A stretch of DNA of 64,000 bases from Puffinus mauretanicus (lineage: Eukaryota; Chordata; Aves; Procellariiformes; Procellariidae), in the NCBI GenBank assembly GCA_023333565.1, contig JAJKFH010001094.1:1054001-1118000 (forward strand). Reading direction: 5' to 3'. Below are positions 14,701 through 64,000 of this stretch, piece after piece. Below the pieces are notes generated by a model that saw only the letters and a program-made list of their open reading frames with translations, made no database searches and was not told the DNA's origin. Position 1 is the first letter of the stretch. Every line of letters starts with the position of its first letter. A program made the position numbers and the translations under genes.

Positions 14701-17700
14701 TGGCATGCTTACATTGGCACTTAAAAATGCAACCAAGAATAATACCTTAATACCATTTTATTCCATGCTATGGTACATGTATTTTTAAGAAGCAAATGTG
14801 TATTGAAGTGTAGTATGGACCGAGGAGACTTTGTTCCTACAAAATTACAAGGGGCCCACTTACCCTGTTACAGGTAAATAAAATATGTGACCATGGTGAC
14901 TTGAGAGTGAGAGCTGCCACTGCACCTCTTCTGATGATCTGAGGCAGAGAGCAAACATCCGGTGCGTGTGATCTTGGAAGGATAAAAAGAGTAGGTAAAA
15001 TGTGCCTCAGCACTCCAGAAACCAATTAGAAACTTTCAGATTGAGAGAATGAATATGTTTGTTCATGCTCTTAATAAGCCTAAGCGCTTAACTGGGTGCT
15101 TAGAATTTTATTCTGAATTTTGTATGTGTCTTGATTTTTCCTAAAGCCCTTGACTGCTAGAATCAATGTGGGGGAATTTTGGCTTTTTTTTTTTTTTTTT
15201 AAGCTCCTTTCTTAGCAAAGTGATTGCAAAGAGCTTGCAAATGTGAAGCAAGTGCGCAGCAAGGGCTTAGATGCCAGAAGGCTGCTAATGAGAACACGGC
15301 ATTTATTTATTTATGTTTAACCTCATGATTTCTAGGTAACTTAATAATGTTTTTAAATCCTTGGGGTACCAGTCCTGGAATGCCTAGCTGCTTTCGGCAA
15401 AACTTACCTCTGGCTTAGGCAGCACCCTTCTCGTTGCTCAGATCTGCCGGTTGTCTCAGCCTGCTTCACACCCCGCACCTCTGCAGGCAAGCACAGCAGA
15501 GGGAGCAAGCAAGGACTGAACACCCAGTTTGACCTTCACGTAGAAAGCCCTCCCTCTCGATACGGGGTCACATAACTCTGCACGCAGAAACCTTTGTGGG
15601 CTTTATCTACTGAGTTTGGGGGTCTGGCTCAAGTAGTGTAAGACTTGGCTGCTGATGTTTGTTTTGTTTATGATTTTTGGTAGTGTTGATCTGCTAACTA
15701 GAAGCATCCATTCTTGCAACCATCACTGCTGAGATTTTGGATAAATCTCTTCAAGCTCAAAATATCCTGATCTTTGGCAGAGGAGCATTTCAGGCACCTA
15801 CAGATGCTGCACTAAGGCCTGATGGGGATTTGTTTTGAATTGGATTCCTTAAATAAGAGTTTTGATACCAACACTATTTCTTCAGGGAAATCTCATTAGC
15901 AACAATAAAAAAAAGGCAGCAAATGGTAGTTTGAGGGAGGTGATTCCTGACTTGCAGTAGCTGGCCCCCAAGTTGGTTAATGGTCTAGGTGTAAACCTGG
16001 CAGCTCAGGCCCTAATTGTTCTAATAATCAGGGAAATTATTACCATATGTTGTTGCTGTTGTTGCTTTACTGTTTTAACGAAGCTTTAGTTGTGCTGTAA
16101 AAATGATTAAAAGGTTTCTCACAGGAGGAATTAGATTTTTTGCTTGTACAGTTGCTCTCCGGAGTACTGTGGGTTTTTGTGGGCTATTTAAAGTGTTTGA
16201 AAACCCTGCTTTGCTCTCCAGCAGCTCCTGCCTGGATGTGCTGCCCCTAGCCATGCTTGATCGCCTGGGGCAGAAGGACACATACAAGCCATCTCTGCCT
16301 CTGCTGCAGTGTCTTGCAATGATGTTTGATTTCAAGCATAACAGCATCCTTTTATATAATACAAGAACTTGCTGCCCTTGTGGGGAAATGTTGCATTTTA
16401 TCTACCATTTCACTTGCTGGCTGGGCTTCAGTGGTGTGTCCAGGTTAACCCAATGTCCAGTGTAGCTGTATCCTGGGAGACGGTCGGGTCCATGGAGCCC
16501 TTTGGTCTTCGGTGCCGGTTCACAGGCTGTAACAGCACAGCTCCTGCCTGAAGCCCAAGTTGGACCTCACGGGGTCTTCGGCGTGGGATGGTAAAACATG
16601 AGGGGTGCAGAGAGGTCAAATGGGGGCACAGCATTTTACTTGTAAACCTGCATTATTGCTGCTTCAGATAAAGAAAACAAGAAAATATTGATGAGTTGAT
16701 GGAAATGGAAGAATTCCTGATTTGCTGTTAGGGGAGGGGACTTTGGTTGTATTTGCAGATGTGAGATTTTAAGCAATGGACCTGAGACATGTCACATTAT
16801 CCCAACTACTGAGTCAGTCACTGGGTGTCAGCTGAGCCTTACTAACTTTCTGTGTTTTTAGCCCAAACAAAATCTGAGCTAAATTTGTCAGTGTAAGAGC
16901 TTTCAGTTAACACATTTTATCTCACACTTGTAGCTGTGTGAGTGGATGGTTCCTTGGTACATCTCTGTTAACAGAGGATAGTTTATTAAACTGAAGGAAC
17001 TCTGTTTCTGTGACCCACTTTCCTTATCTTGAAAAAGGAGGGCAATGACATTGACCCTCTGTTACAAAGTGTTGAGATCTACCGGTGAGCTGCACTGCAT
17101 AACAGCTAGGTATTATTATCACAAGCACTAATCTGAAGGTGAAGGCATTTAGAACAATAAAGATAGTTATCTGTTTAAATAATTTATTTTAAAAATGAAT
17201 GAACGGGTCAGAGTATCACCTCTTGCAACAATTTGAATCTTACAGTCCGAATTAAGAAATCCCTCTTTGCAGGCTCAGAGCCGTTTCTGCTTGTATTGAG
17301 CGACTGTCAGATTCTTGCCAGAAAATACTAAGTTCAGACAGCTACGAGGGTGTTCAGTCATGGTTATGTTGGATGGTATACACAAATAATTTTACAGAAG
17401 GAGCTCATGGGAATGTTAACAACATAAAGGTTAGCTGTAATGTCTTTTGTATCTGCTAGTTAAATAGCTAGCGATCTGATGATTACACAAAGACAACGCA
17501 AATTCCTTATGCATTCCTGCCTCAGTGCCGCTCCACACGCTGGGTGACTGGAAGCACAATTCTTTCTCTTTTTTGCCATGGAAATTGCTGGTTGAAGCTC
17601 AATACTTCAGTATATGCAAATTCTGATTTTTTGTTTAAAGCCTCAGTGCCATGCTGTATTGTCATAGCAAATATTGCAGTCCAGCCATGTGCTGTCAAAT

Positions 17701-17985
17701 CCAATAGGTTTGCACCTGTTTTGGTAACAGGTGCAACCAAACTTTTGTTTAACATGTCTCGAATGCAAACTATAAAATACGTTTGGCTAATGGCTCAGCG
17801 AATGCTTGGTCCGCATTAGCCAAACTTCACATTGCATAAAGGTCTGTAGAGCCTTCTTAACAGCACCAAAAACCCCATCAGCTGTGACACTGAGATATTT
17901 CTACTTTATCCAAAAGAGAAACTGCTGAGAAGTATGTTTTGGATATGGATCAGAGGAAAAAAATGAAATGTGTTATGTCCAACAC

Positions 17986-18010
17986 TTTTTTTTTTTTTTT
18001 TTTTTTTTTT
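17986..18010. repeat. Poly-T run, 25 nt
   Basis: Uninterrupted T run. No retroposon body or target duplication was recognised beside it, so it is recorded only as a homopolymer. Confidence 0.85.
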
Positions 18011-19330
18011 AGAATATCCACTCGGATTACTTATCAAATGCTGCAGACTCACTGAAATATTTCCTCTTTCAATCAGGCTTAATTTTCCTCCTATGGTAAC
18101 TTTGAAAGAGAAGTAACAATGGGGTAACTTGGAGGGGAAGTGGTTGGGTGAATGGGTGATTGTTTCAGGAAATGTGTTTCTGTGCTCGGCTGCAGTACTT
18201 TTTCTCCTGGCTCTGAATGCTGTGCAAGTATCAATGCATGTGCCCTCCCAGTGGCTTAGAGGTAGGCTGGGAAATGGAGACAAGCAGGGAAAAGGCACCT
18301 GCCAAACATTTGGTAAAGTTGTATGTGCGAGCCTTTGTTTCCTCAGTCCCAGCACAGTGCTTTAATCACACAACCATTTTCCTCCCAGGCTTTTTATGTG
18401 AAATAAATACTTGCCTGCAAAATGTTTTATTCGGATCATCACAAGTGAGTGCTGGTAACTGCAGGTTGAAGCTAACAACTCTACTCCTGTGGTCTGTATG
18501 TTACTGGGGTGCATGGCTGAACATATTACCATGCAGAGTCCCCTTTGCAATGTATTTATTTGTCCATCTTTGAGCATTTTACCTGCCCCAGAGCTTGTAG
18601 CCTTTCCTGTCCCTTAAGCCTGTTCTGTCATTTCACAGTAGCTTCAGGCAGCTGACATTTAAATGTTGAACCTGACCAAGCAATGCACCTCCCTTCCCTC
18701 GTCTCCCCCAAAATAAAATTACCTTTAAATGAGGTTCATGACATACTTAGATCTGTTTTACTCCCCATTAAAAACAATGCAAACAAATCTAGAACTTCTA
18801 ACTCCAGTTTCTCTGAGCAGTGCAAGATGTCTGTTCAATAGCTTCCCCCACACCCGCTTCCCCAGTCCATCATTAAAATCTCAGACCCGCGAAATAATTT
18901 GACTAATTATTTGAATTACTCAAACTTCACAGAATGGCTTAGGTACCTTTGATGAACCTACTGCATTTGTACGCCCTGGAACATGACAGCAGCTGTATGT
19001 TGAACATCAAATGAATACAGGTCATGCCTGGGGTAAAGGCATGACTGATGGGTGTGCCTGGCATGGCCACGCATTTATCCTGATTAGTGCCATGGGACCC
19101 TTTAATTTCTACATTAGCCATTGTTAAAAGAGACGATTAGTGTATGTTAGCTGTGCAACTTGATGCCATCTTCAAATAGTGATTTCTCTCTTAAGTGGGG
19201 CTTCCTCTTGTGACCTCTGACCTGCCAGTACGTTAAAAGCTTTGTAATCGATGGAGCTCTGTATTCTTTGTGGTGTGATTGATTGGAATTCCTTCACACT
19301 GAACCTTGCCTGTTGTTCTCTTTTGTTTAG

Positions 19331-59169
<39,839 letters not shown>

Positions 59170-60866
59170 GTACGCTCACTGCTCAGGGGTGTAGTGTAGC
59201 CAGAATGTGTCCATGTTACAATCTTAACCTTAAATGTTGGTATCCAATTACAAATGGAAACTACAGAGTAAGTTGTTCGCCTGAAAAAGTGTCTTCTCAT
59301 TCTTGCTATGGTTAGGAGATTAGATGAAAATATTTGCAAATTTATAGATTTTAGACCTCTAAAGGTGGCAGACCACAGATGACTCTGGTGATATTTAGCA
59401 AACATGAGCTTGGGTCTTGGGGATGCTTTGTCAGAAGTAGCTTAAATGTCTTTACTACATTTAAGGATCTGCGCTGTAATAACATGCAGCCTTAAAAAGA
59501 TTCTCCCAGTTCTACTGTGTGGGGTATCTTTTCCAGTCATACAGTAAGGTCTGCAAGTCACGTAGGTGATCACCTGTGTGTGAGTAGTATGTATCTTGAG
59601 AAATTTAAATCACTGAAGATTGTGTGTGGCATCAACCTCGTGACAAAGGAGGCTCCCTGAAAGAAGCCATATTGAGCTAGCTATGAGATAGTGTTGTATT
59701 ATTTATTTTCTTCTAGTTCTCAGAGGCTTTTGCTTCAGGCCCTTCAATTGAATTGTGAAATCGGAGTTATCTGTTTAGTCTCTAGTCACTGTTATTTTCT
59801 GACAGTTGTGCGTGGATCGAACAATATATATAACGTACTACTACATAAATGCCACTCTGCCTACCCCTCAAAACTCTTCTTACACAATTCAGTGATTTTT
59901 CTCAAAATATCTGTATTTAGGTTCAATTTCTGTGCAAGACCATGAGTTGGGTTTAGAGCAACTCAGTGGTGATATTTGAGGGTAGACTACAAACTGGTGC
60001 TAAGCTTTTTTTCCCCAAAGACTAAGGAGCTGGCAATACAGTGTGTGGTAGTTTTGATAATAGATTTTGATAAAATACAAAAGTAAACCTATTGTGATTA
60101 AAATATCTACTAGGGCTGTGTAACAGGACAGCTGCTTGGCTGTCAACTAAATGAGCTGTAAGTGATTACACAGCCACTGTTCCTGCTTACCAAGTCTCTC
60201 TCAGACTGATTAATGGTTCTCATTGATTCAGACTTTGCTTGAGATTATCACACTGTGGTGTGCTGAGGCAGTTTCTGGGTTCTTTCTTTTCTTGATGAGT
60301 ACCAATTATTGAACAGTTCTAGCCTAAGGAAAAAGTGGTTTTCTAAAAATAGGTTATCTTGAGTGATAAGTGCTCAGATCGCCATTGTAAACACTAACAG
60401 TTTGGACACACTGTTACTGAGATGGGGCTGCCAGTGAGAGATGTTGCAGGGGAGCAGATGGTGGCCTTTTCTATACTCAAAGCAGGTTGATTTTGGCAGT
60501 TTTAAGAGTGCAGTGTCCTCCTCAGCAGATCATTCTCAAAAGATACTTATCAAGGTGATTTGTCCAAGGACAGCCTGTGTCTCCATTTGGCTGTCAGAAA
60601 AAAGAGACAAGTCACTTTTTGTGTGTGTGTGTTTTGTTTTCCCTCCATCATGTGCTATGAGCAGTTCAGCTGGCTGAGGTAGCAGAGGGGAGAAAGTTAG
60701 AAAAACAGCTGTAAGAAAACTGTTTTCTTCTGCCACTCTGAGACATTTAACTGCTAAGGTGAAGTATCTCACTTACAACTTCAGCTAGAATGCACCGCCT
60801 ACTAAATTTTCCCAGAGAAGCTCAGCACAGCCAAGAAGTTTGCTTGTGCAGTGTCTTAAGTGTAAA
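59170..60866 (+). other. CCDC88C: CCDC88C intron, first part, no element seen
   Basis: Plain AT-rich intron between the last exon and the provirus. No exon for the next Daple segment (after LGER) was recognised here. Confidence 0.8.
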
Positions 60867-61449
60867 AGGGTGAGCGAGTCTTGCTGATCACTCCTTGGCT
60901 CTCCAGTCGACGACTCAGCTCATGGACAGGGATCAGGGAGTCTCGGTTGGTGCGATATTGTCGCTGGTGCACCGTTGTGGTAGCGATTGGTAGCTGCTAT
61001 TCTTCTATTCTGCTATTCTTCAACCCTCAGCAATCCCACAACAGAAGGGTCCTCCGAGAGACCAGGCAAGGTGGACAGCTGTCTCCAGGGCAGCTATACC
61101 AAAAGCCCACCGATACCGTTTTGGGTCCTTGAAATACCCTCTCTTGAGGTAGTCTATGCCAAGGATGCATGGAGCCTCTCGGCCAGTCACAATGGGGTGC
61201 TTCTGCCACTCATTCCCGCTTAAGGCTCGCTTCGGCCTCCAATACAGTTAACTCTTGGGATCCCCCTGTCACTCCAGAAATACAAATGGGTTCTGCCCCT
61301 TTATAGCTTGATGGCATCAGGGTACACTGTGCACCAGTGTCTACTAGAGCCTTATACTCCTGTGGGTCTGATGTGCCAGGCCATCGAATCCACACAGTCC
61401 AGTAAACCCGGTTGTCCCCTTCCTCCACCTGGCCGGAGGCAGGGCCCCT
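60867..61449 (-). pseudogene. ERVL protease and start of reverse transcriptase, frameshifted
   Basis: In the same frame as gag after the amber codon. The aspartic protease active site reads ALVDTGAQCTL (Asp codon about 61339-61341). A frameshift near 61215 ends this frame at TGA (61210-61212). Beyond it, in another frame, the C-terminal protease motif ILGIDYL is visible (about 61160-61180). The last part (about 60867-60975) encodes the beginning of a reverse transcriptase (RDSLIPVHELSRRLESQGV) and then stops matching. No catalytic polymerase motif is present. Confidence 0.82.
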
Positions 61450-62868
61450 CTAATTCTGGTCATAGTATCCGTCTCTCACTTCTTGCAAACGTGAATCAAG
61501 AATTTCTCCGTTACAACCCAAAGTAAGATCAGCCCTTCTACTCTGTCTGGGGAACTGTTCACTGGAAACTGGACCGTTGTGAGACAGGTTTTTCCTGAAA
61601 ACTGGAGCAGCATTTTTCCTGGGAGAACCCCCTTGTGTCATTGTCTTTCCTTGCAACTCACATACTCGTGCCTCTAGGGTCAAAGTAGGTTTTCCATCCC
61701 ACTGCCTCATGTCCTCTCCGTGGTCATGCAGGTAAAACCACAGGGTGCCCCATGGTGTGTACTTTCTATATCCTCTCTCTTGAGCAGAAGAACGCTGACT
61801 CTTAATGGCTGAGGAACTGGTCCATACAGGTGGAGAATAGGACATATCGTCTTTGAGTTGCTGGACCTCCCAGGACAGTTTCTCCACAGCCGAGACAAGG
61901 GAGGAGGAGACAGTTTCTTTGTATTCCCGGAGACTGCTAACCGCGTCATCCACCATTGGTGCTTCTTCCTCTTTCCAGCACAGTACTGCCAACGAACTGG
62001 CATGTGACACTGGTGCGCTCCGTACCAACTTCCGCCACATGGGTCGTGTGCACTGGACTTCATCTGGATCTTTGGGCGTTTGGTCGTTGTTCAGGTCACT
62101 ATAAACCACCTCCAGCACACCTAATTCTCTCAGGTACTGGATATCTCTCTCCGTAGTGGTCCGTTTGCCTAGGCGATATATAACATCTTCTTTGAAGGGA
62201 TACCTTTCCTTCACGCCTGACAGCAGTCACCTCCAGAGGCTGAGGGCCTGTGTCCCTTTTCCAATCGCTTTGTCAATGCCCCCTTCCCTAGCAAGGGATC
62301 CCAGCTGTCTGGCTTCCTTCCCGTCTAATTCCAGGCTACTGGCCCCATTATCCCAGCATCGGAGCAGCCAGGTAACAATGTGCTCGCCTGGTCGATGACT
62401 GAAATCTTTCCGCATATCTCACAACTCATTCAGGGATAGGGATCGGGTGGTTTCCATCTCGTTTATGAGTTCTTCCTCTTCCTCCTCCCCTCCTCGTGAT
62501 GGCCCTGCTTTTCCATCGTCCCTTTCTAAACGACCTGACTTCCGCTTCAAAGATTTCTTCTTCTGTACAGGGCTCAAGGATACCAGCAAGGGTTGGTCCT
62601 CTGGTTCAGCTGTAGTACCTGTTGCTGGGGTTTGGGTAGCTGCAGTGCTTGTCATGGGGGTTGGAGTAACTGTAGTGACTGTTGCTGGGGTTTGAGTAGC
62701 CACAGTGCCTGTCGCAGGGGTTGGAGAAGCTATGGTGACTGTTGAGTAGCCACAGGGGTTGTCGTGGGGGTTGAAGTAGCCGCAGTGCCTGTCATGGGGG
62801 TTTGAGCAGCCACCGTGTCTGTTGCCAGGGTTGATATCCCGCTGCCTGCCGCCCCCGGGAACCGCCAC
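61450..62868 (-). pseudogene. ERVL gag (capsid and C-terminal part), two internal stops
   Basis: One minus-strand frame broken only by TGA at 62419-62421 and at 62227-62229. It runs from the Thr/Pro repeats through an acidic patch (EEEEEE-like near 62480) to a capsid-like segment with HIVTWLLRCWDNGASSLEL and a Trp/Arg-rich region, ending at an amber codon (61450-61452). Similar proteins are widespread in bird genomes as ERVL gag (from memory). No Cys-His zinc knuckle is visible. The capsid would normally package the element RNA; with these breaks no complete product is expected. Confidence 0.85.
62618..62840 (-). repeat. Thr/Pro-coding minisatellite inside gag
   Basis: About six degenerate units of roughly 30-36 bp with the core GGGGTTTGAGTAGCCACAGT (+ strand), coding for TPATGTVATQ-like repeats on the minus strand. 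One unit lacks 10 nt (compare 62735-62755 with 62675-62705), which shifts the frame. Confidence 0.85.
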
Positions 62869-63434
62869 TCCGCCCGCCCTGACGAGGCACCGCCGTTCAC
62901 CCTCCCTCTTTTCTTGTTGCTGAGGGTTGATCTCTGGACAGTATTCCTGAATAGTTGTTTAACCCTAAACAAGGCCTGAACCACATTCAGGAGACATAGC
63001 AATATGAACACGCTTGTTGGAACATCCCAAGGATATTCAAAATTCTCAGGGAATATTGTGGACATCTTTGTGAAGAGGATAGAAGAAAAAGGAGTTTCTG
63101 AAGATATGGAAGGGAAGATGAACAATTCGGAGAAAGTGTCCCATCCTGTCTTCCCCTTAAATTCATTCTCTGAGGAGAAAAAAGTGTAATTACTAATAGT
63201 TTCTAAGAGGTGGTTCCCGAGGTACAGAGATGACAGCAGTGCTGAGTACAGATACCAGATTAGACTTACGACCAATGATTTTATCACTTCATAAAACAGC
63301 AGCAAAATGATAATCTTGGCCCAGTTCCGACTAATGATAAACAGCACAAAAGGGAACATATACTGCAAGCAAGGTATTGCATGACCCAACATTGAGAGCC
63401 AGCCCCACAACTTTGACAGCCAATAAATCAACAT
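62730..63434 (-). pseudogene. Hydrophobic N-terminal part of the ERVL gag frame
   Basis: Open minus-strand frame of 234 codons from the first ATG after the primer site (63434; the in-frame codon at 63443 is TTG). Residues 1-85 are strikingly hydrophobic and aromatic (LIYWLSKLWGW, MFPFVLFIISRNW, IIILLLFYEVIKSLVVSLIW), giving two to four possible membrane segments. Another hydrophobic stretch (VFILLCLLNVVQ) follows near residue 150, then a basic KQLFR/KKRGR segment, and finally Thr/Pro-rich repeats. The frame ends at a TAG just after a 10-nt deletion at 62743, beyond which the gag frame continues. I know no named domain for the hydrophobic part. Confidence 0.75.
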
Positions 63435-63518
63435 TGTGACCAATCAATACAATGAATGTTTATAACAATTTTGCCTTAACACACTTTGATCAGATCTATC
63501 GTTATCTCAACCCTTCGA

Positions 63519-63536
63519 GCCCCATGTTGGGCACCA
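63519..63536 (-). other. Retroviral primer binding site, tRNA-Lys(1,2) type
   Basis: Minus strand TGGTGCCCAACATGGGGC, 8 nt inside the LTR end. It equals the tRNA-Lys(1,2) primer site at 16 of 18 positions, and both differences are CpG transitions. The match to the tRNA continues beyond the 18 nt (TCGAA). Confidence 0.85.
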
Positions 63537-63544
63537 AAAAGGAC

Positions 63545-64000
63545 TGTCATGGTTTAACCTGGCAGGCAGCCAAATACCACGCAGCCACTTGCTCACTCCC
63601 CCCGCTGGTGGGGCGGGGAGAGAATCGGAAGGGTGAGAGTGAGAAAAACTCGTGGGTTGAAATAAAGACAGTTTAATAGAACAGAAAAGGGAAAATAATA
63701 ATAATAATGATAGAATATACAAAATGAGTGATGCACAATGCAGTTGCTCACCACCCGCGCTGACCGATAACCAAGTAACAATCGGTACTTCCTGTTTCAC
63801 GCCTACCATTCATATACTGAGCATGACGTCACATGGTATGGAGTACCCCATTGGCCAGCTGGGCTGGCTGTCCTGATTATGTTCCCTCGCATTTGTGTAC
63901 CTAGCTCAGTCAGTAGGCATGGGAGCTGTCCTTGGACTAGGAGGGCACTTAGCAACAACTGAAAACATCAGTGTGTTATCAACATTTTTCTGGTACTGAA
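63545..64000 (-). repeat. 5' LTR of the provirus, cut by the window end
   Basis: The inner boundary is TGTCATGG at 63545 (minus-strand ...CCATGACA), homologous to the end of the solo LTR at 39243. The minus strand carries CCAAT (63850-63854), TGACGTCA (63824-63831), a weak TATA (63809-63816) and ATTAAA (63672-63677). The outer terminus is not reached, so age cannot be estimated from an LTR pair. Confidence 0.9.
63809..63854 (-). promoter_or_regulatory. LTR core promoter with intact CRE
   Basis: On the minus strand CCAAT, then the palindromic cAMP-response element TGACGTCA, then TATATGAA, in the same spacing as in the solo LTR. Confidence 0.7.

Larger units (their letters stand above)
1..19330 (+). 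other. Upstream CCDC88C intron, no supportable gene
   Basis: No exon encoding the first ~90 Daple residues (HOOK domain start) was recognised here, and none of the short open frames on either strand looks like a known protein. The first in-window exon starts directly after a splice acceptor at 19330, so this stretch is most simply a large intron; Daple genes are known for very long early introns. It contains only homopolymer runs (A at 3387-3402, C at 8733-8744, T at 15184-15200 and 17986-18010) and a TA/CA/TG-rich patch at 8005-8070. A very short exon or non-coding RNA could be missed by eye. Confidence 0.7.
60867..64000 (-). mobile_element. Partial ERVL-like endogenous retrovirus, antisense to CCDC88C
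   Basis: Reading the minus strand from the window end: LTR, primer binding site, gag-like frame, protease, then the N-terminus of reverse transcriptase, where similarity stops at about 60867. Most of pol and the other LTR are absent at that side, so the copy is 3'-truncated or internally deleted. Same-frame organisation of gag and protease, the tRNA-Lys-type primer site, and the LTR shared with the solo copy that has a 5-bp duplication fit the ERVL (spuma-like, class III) group. No env was seen. Damage: two TGA codons, one 10-nt deletion, and at least one frameshift in protease. Confidence 0.9.

Overview
This is a vertebrate, almost certainly avian, nuclear window. It is intron-rich and AT-biased, with GT-AG spliced coding exons, two CR1 LINE fragments with the typical avian 3' end, and ERVL-type LTR sequence of the kind common in birds. 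I see no bacterial, organellar or exogenous viral gene organisation. The bird class is inferred from the repeats. I cannot name the species.

The only host protein-coding gene I can support is CCDC88C (Daple) on the + strand, represented by 17 internal coding exons between 19331 and 59169. Joined, they give 3362 coding nt (1120 codons plus 2 nt) with every splice phase consistent. The predicted protein begins in the C-terminal part of the HOOK domain and continues through a very long coiled coil. About 90 N-terminal residues lie upstream of the window. The C-terminal region, which holds the Galpha-binding motif and PDZ ligand in known Daple, lies downstream. The gene therefore enters and leaves the window incomplete. 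Its product is a cytoplasmic scaffold linking Dishevelled and Frizzled signalling, trimeric G proteins and microtubules or actin.

Layout: 1-19330 is upstream intron with no supportable gene. 19331-33493 holds exons 1-7 of this window. 33494-39924 is a 6.4 kb intron that starts with a non-canonical GC donor and carries a solo LTR (39243-39757) with a perfect 5-bp target duplication. 39925-44590 holds exons 8-10. 44591-50273 is an intron with two antisense, 5'-truncated CR1 copies. 50274-59169 holds exons 11-17, including a 1071-nt exon coding 357 residues of heptad-rich coiled coil. 59170-60866 is plain intron. From about 60867 to the window end lies an antisense ERVL-like provirus: LTR (cut by the window edge), tRNA-Lys-type primer binding site, a damaged gag with an unusual hydrophobic N-terminal domain, an in-frame amber codon, a protease remnant, and the first residues of reverse transcriptase, where the copy stops.

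All recognised transposable elements lie antisense to CCDC88C, as expected for tolerated intronic insertions. I did not find a convincing undescribed system. The points most worth following are the membrane-like N-terminal extension of the ERVL gag, the GC-AG intron, and a perfect 36-bp homopyrimidine mirror repeat.
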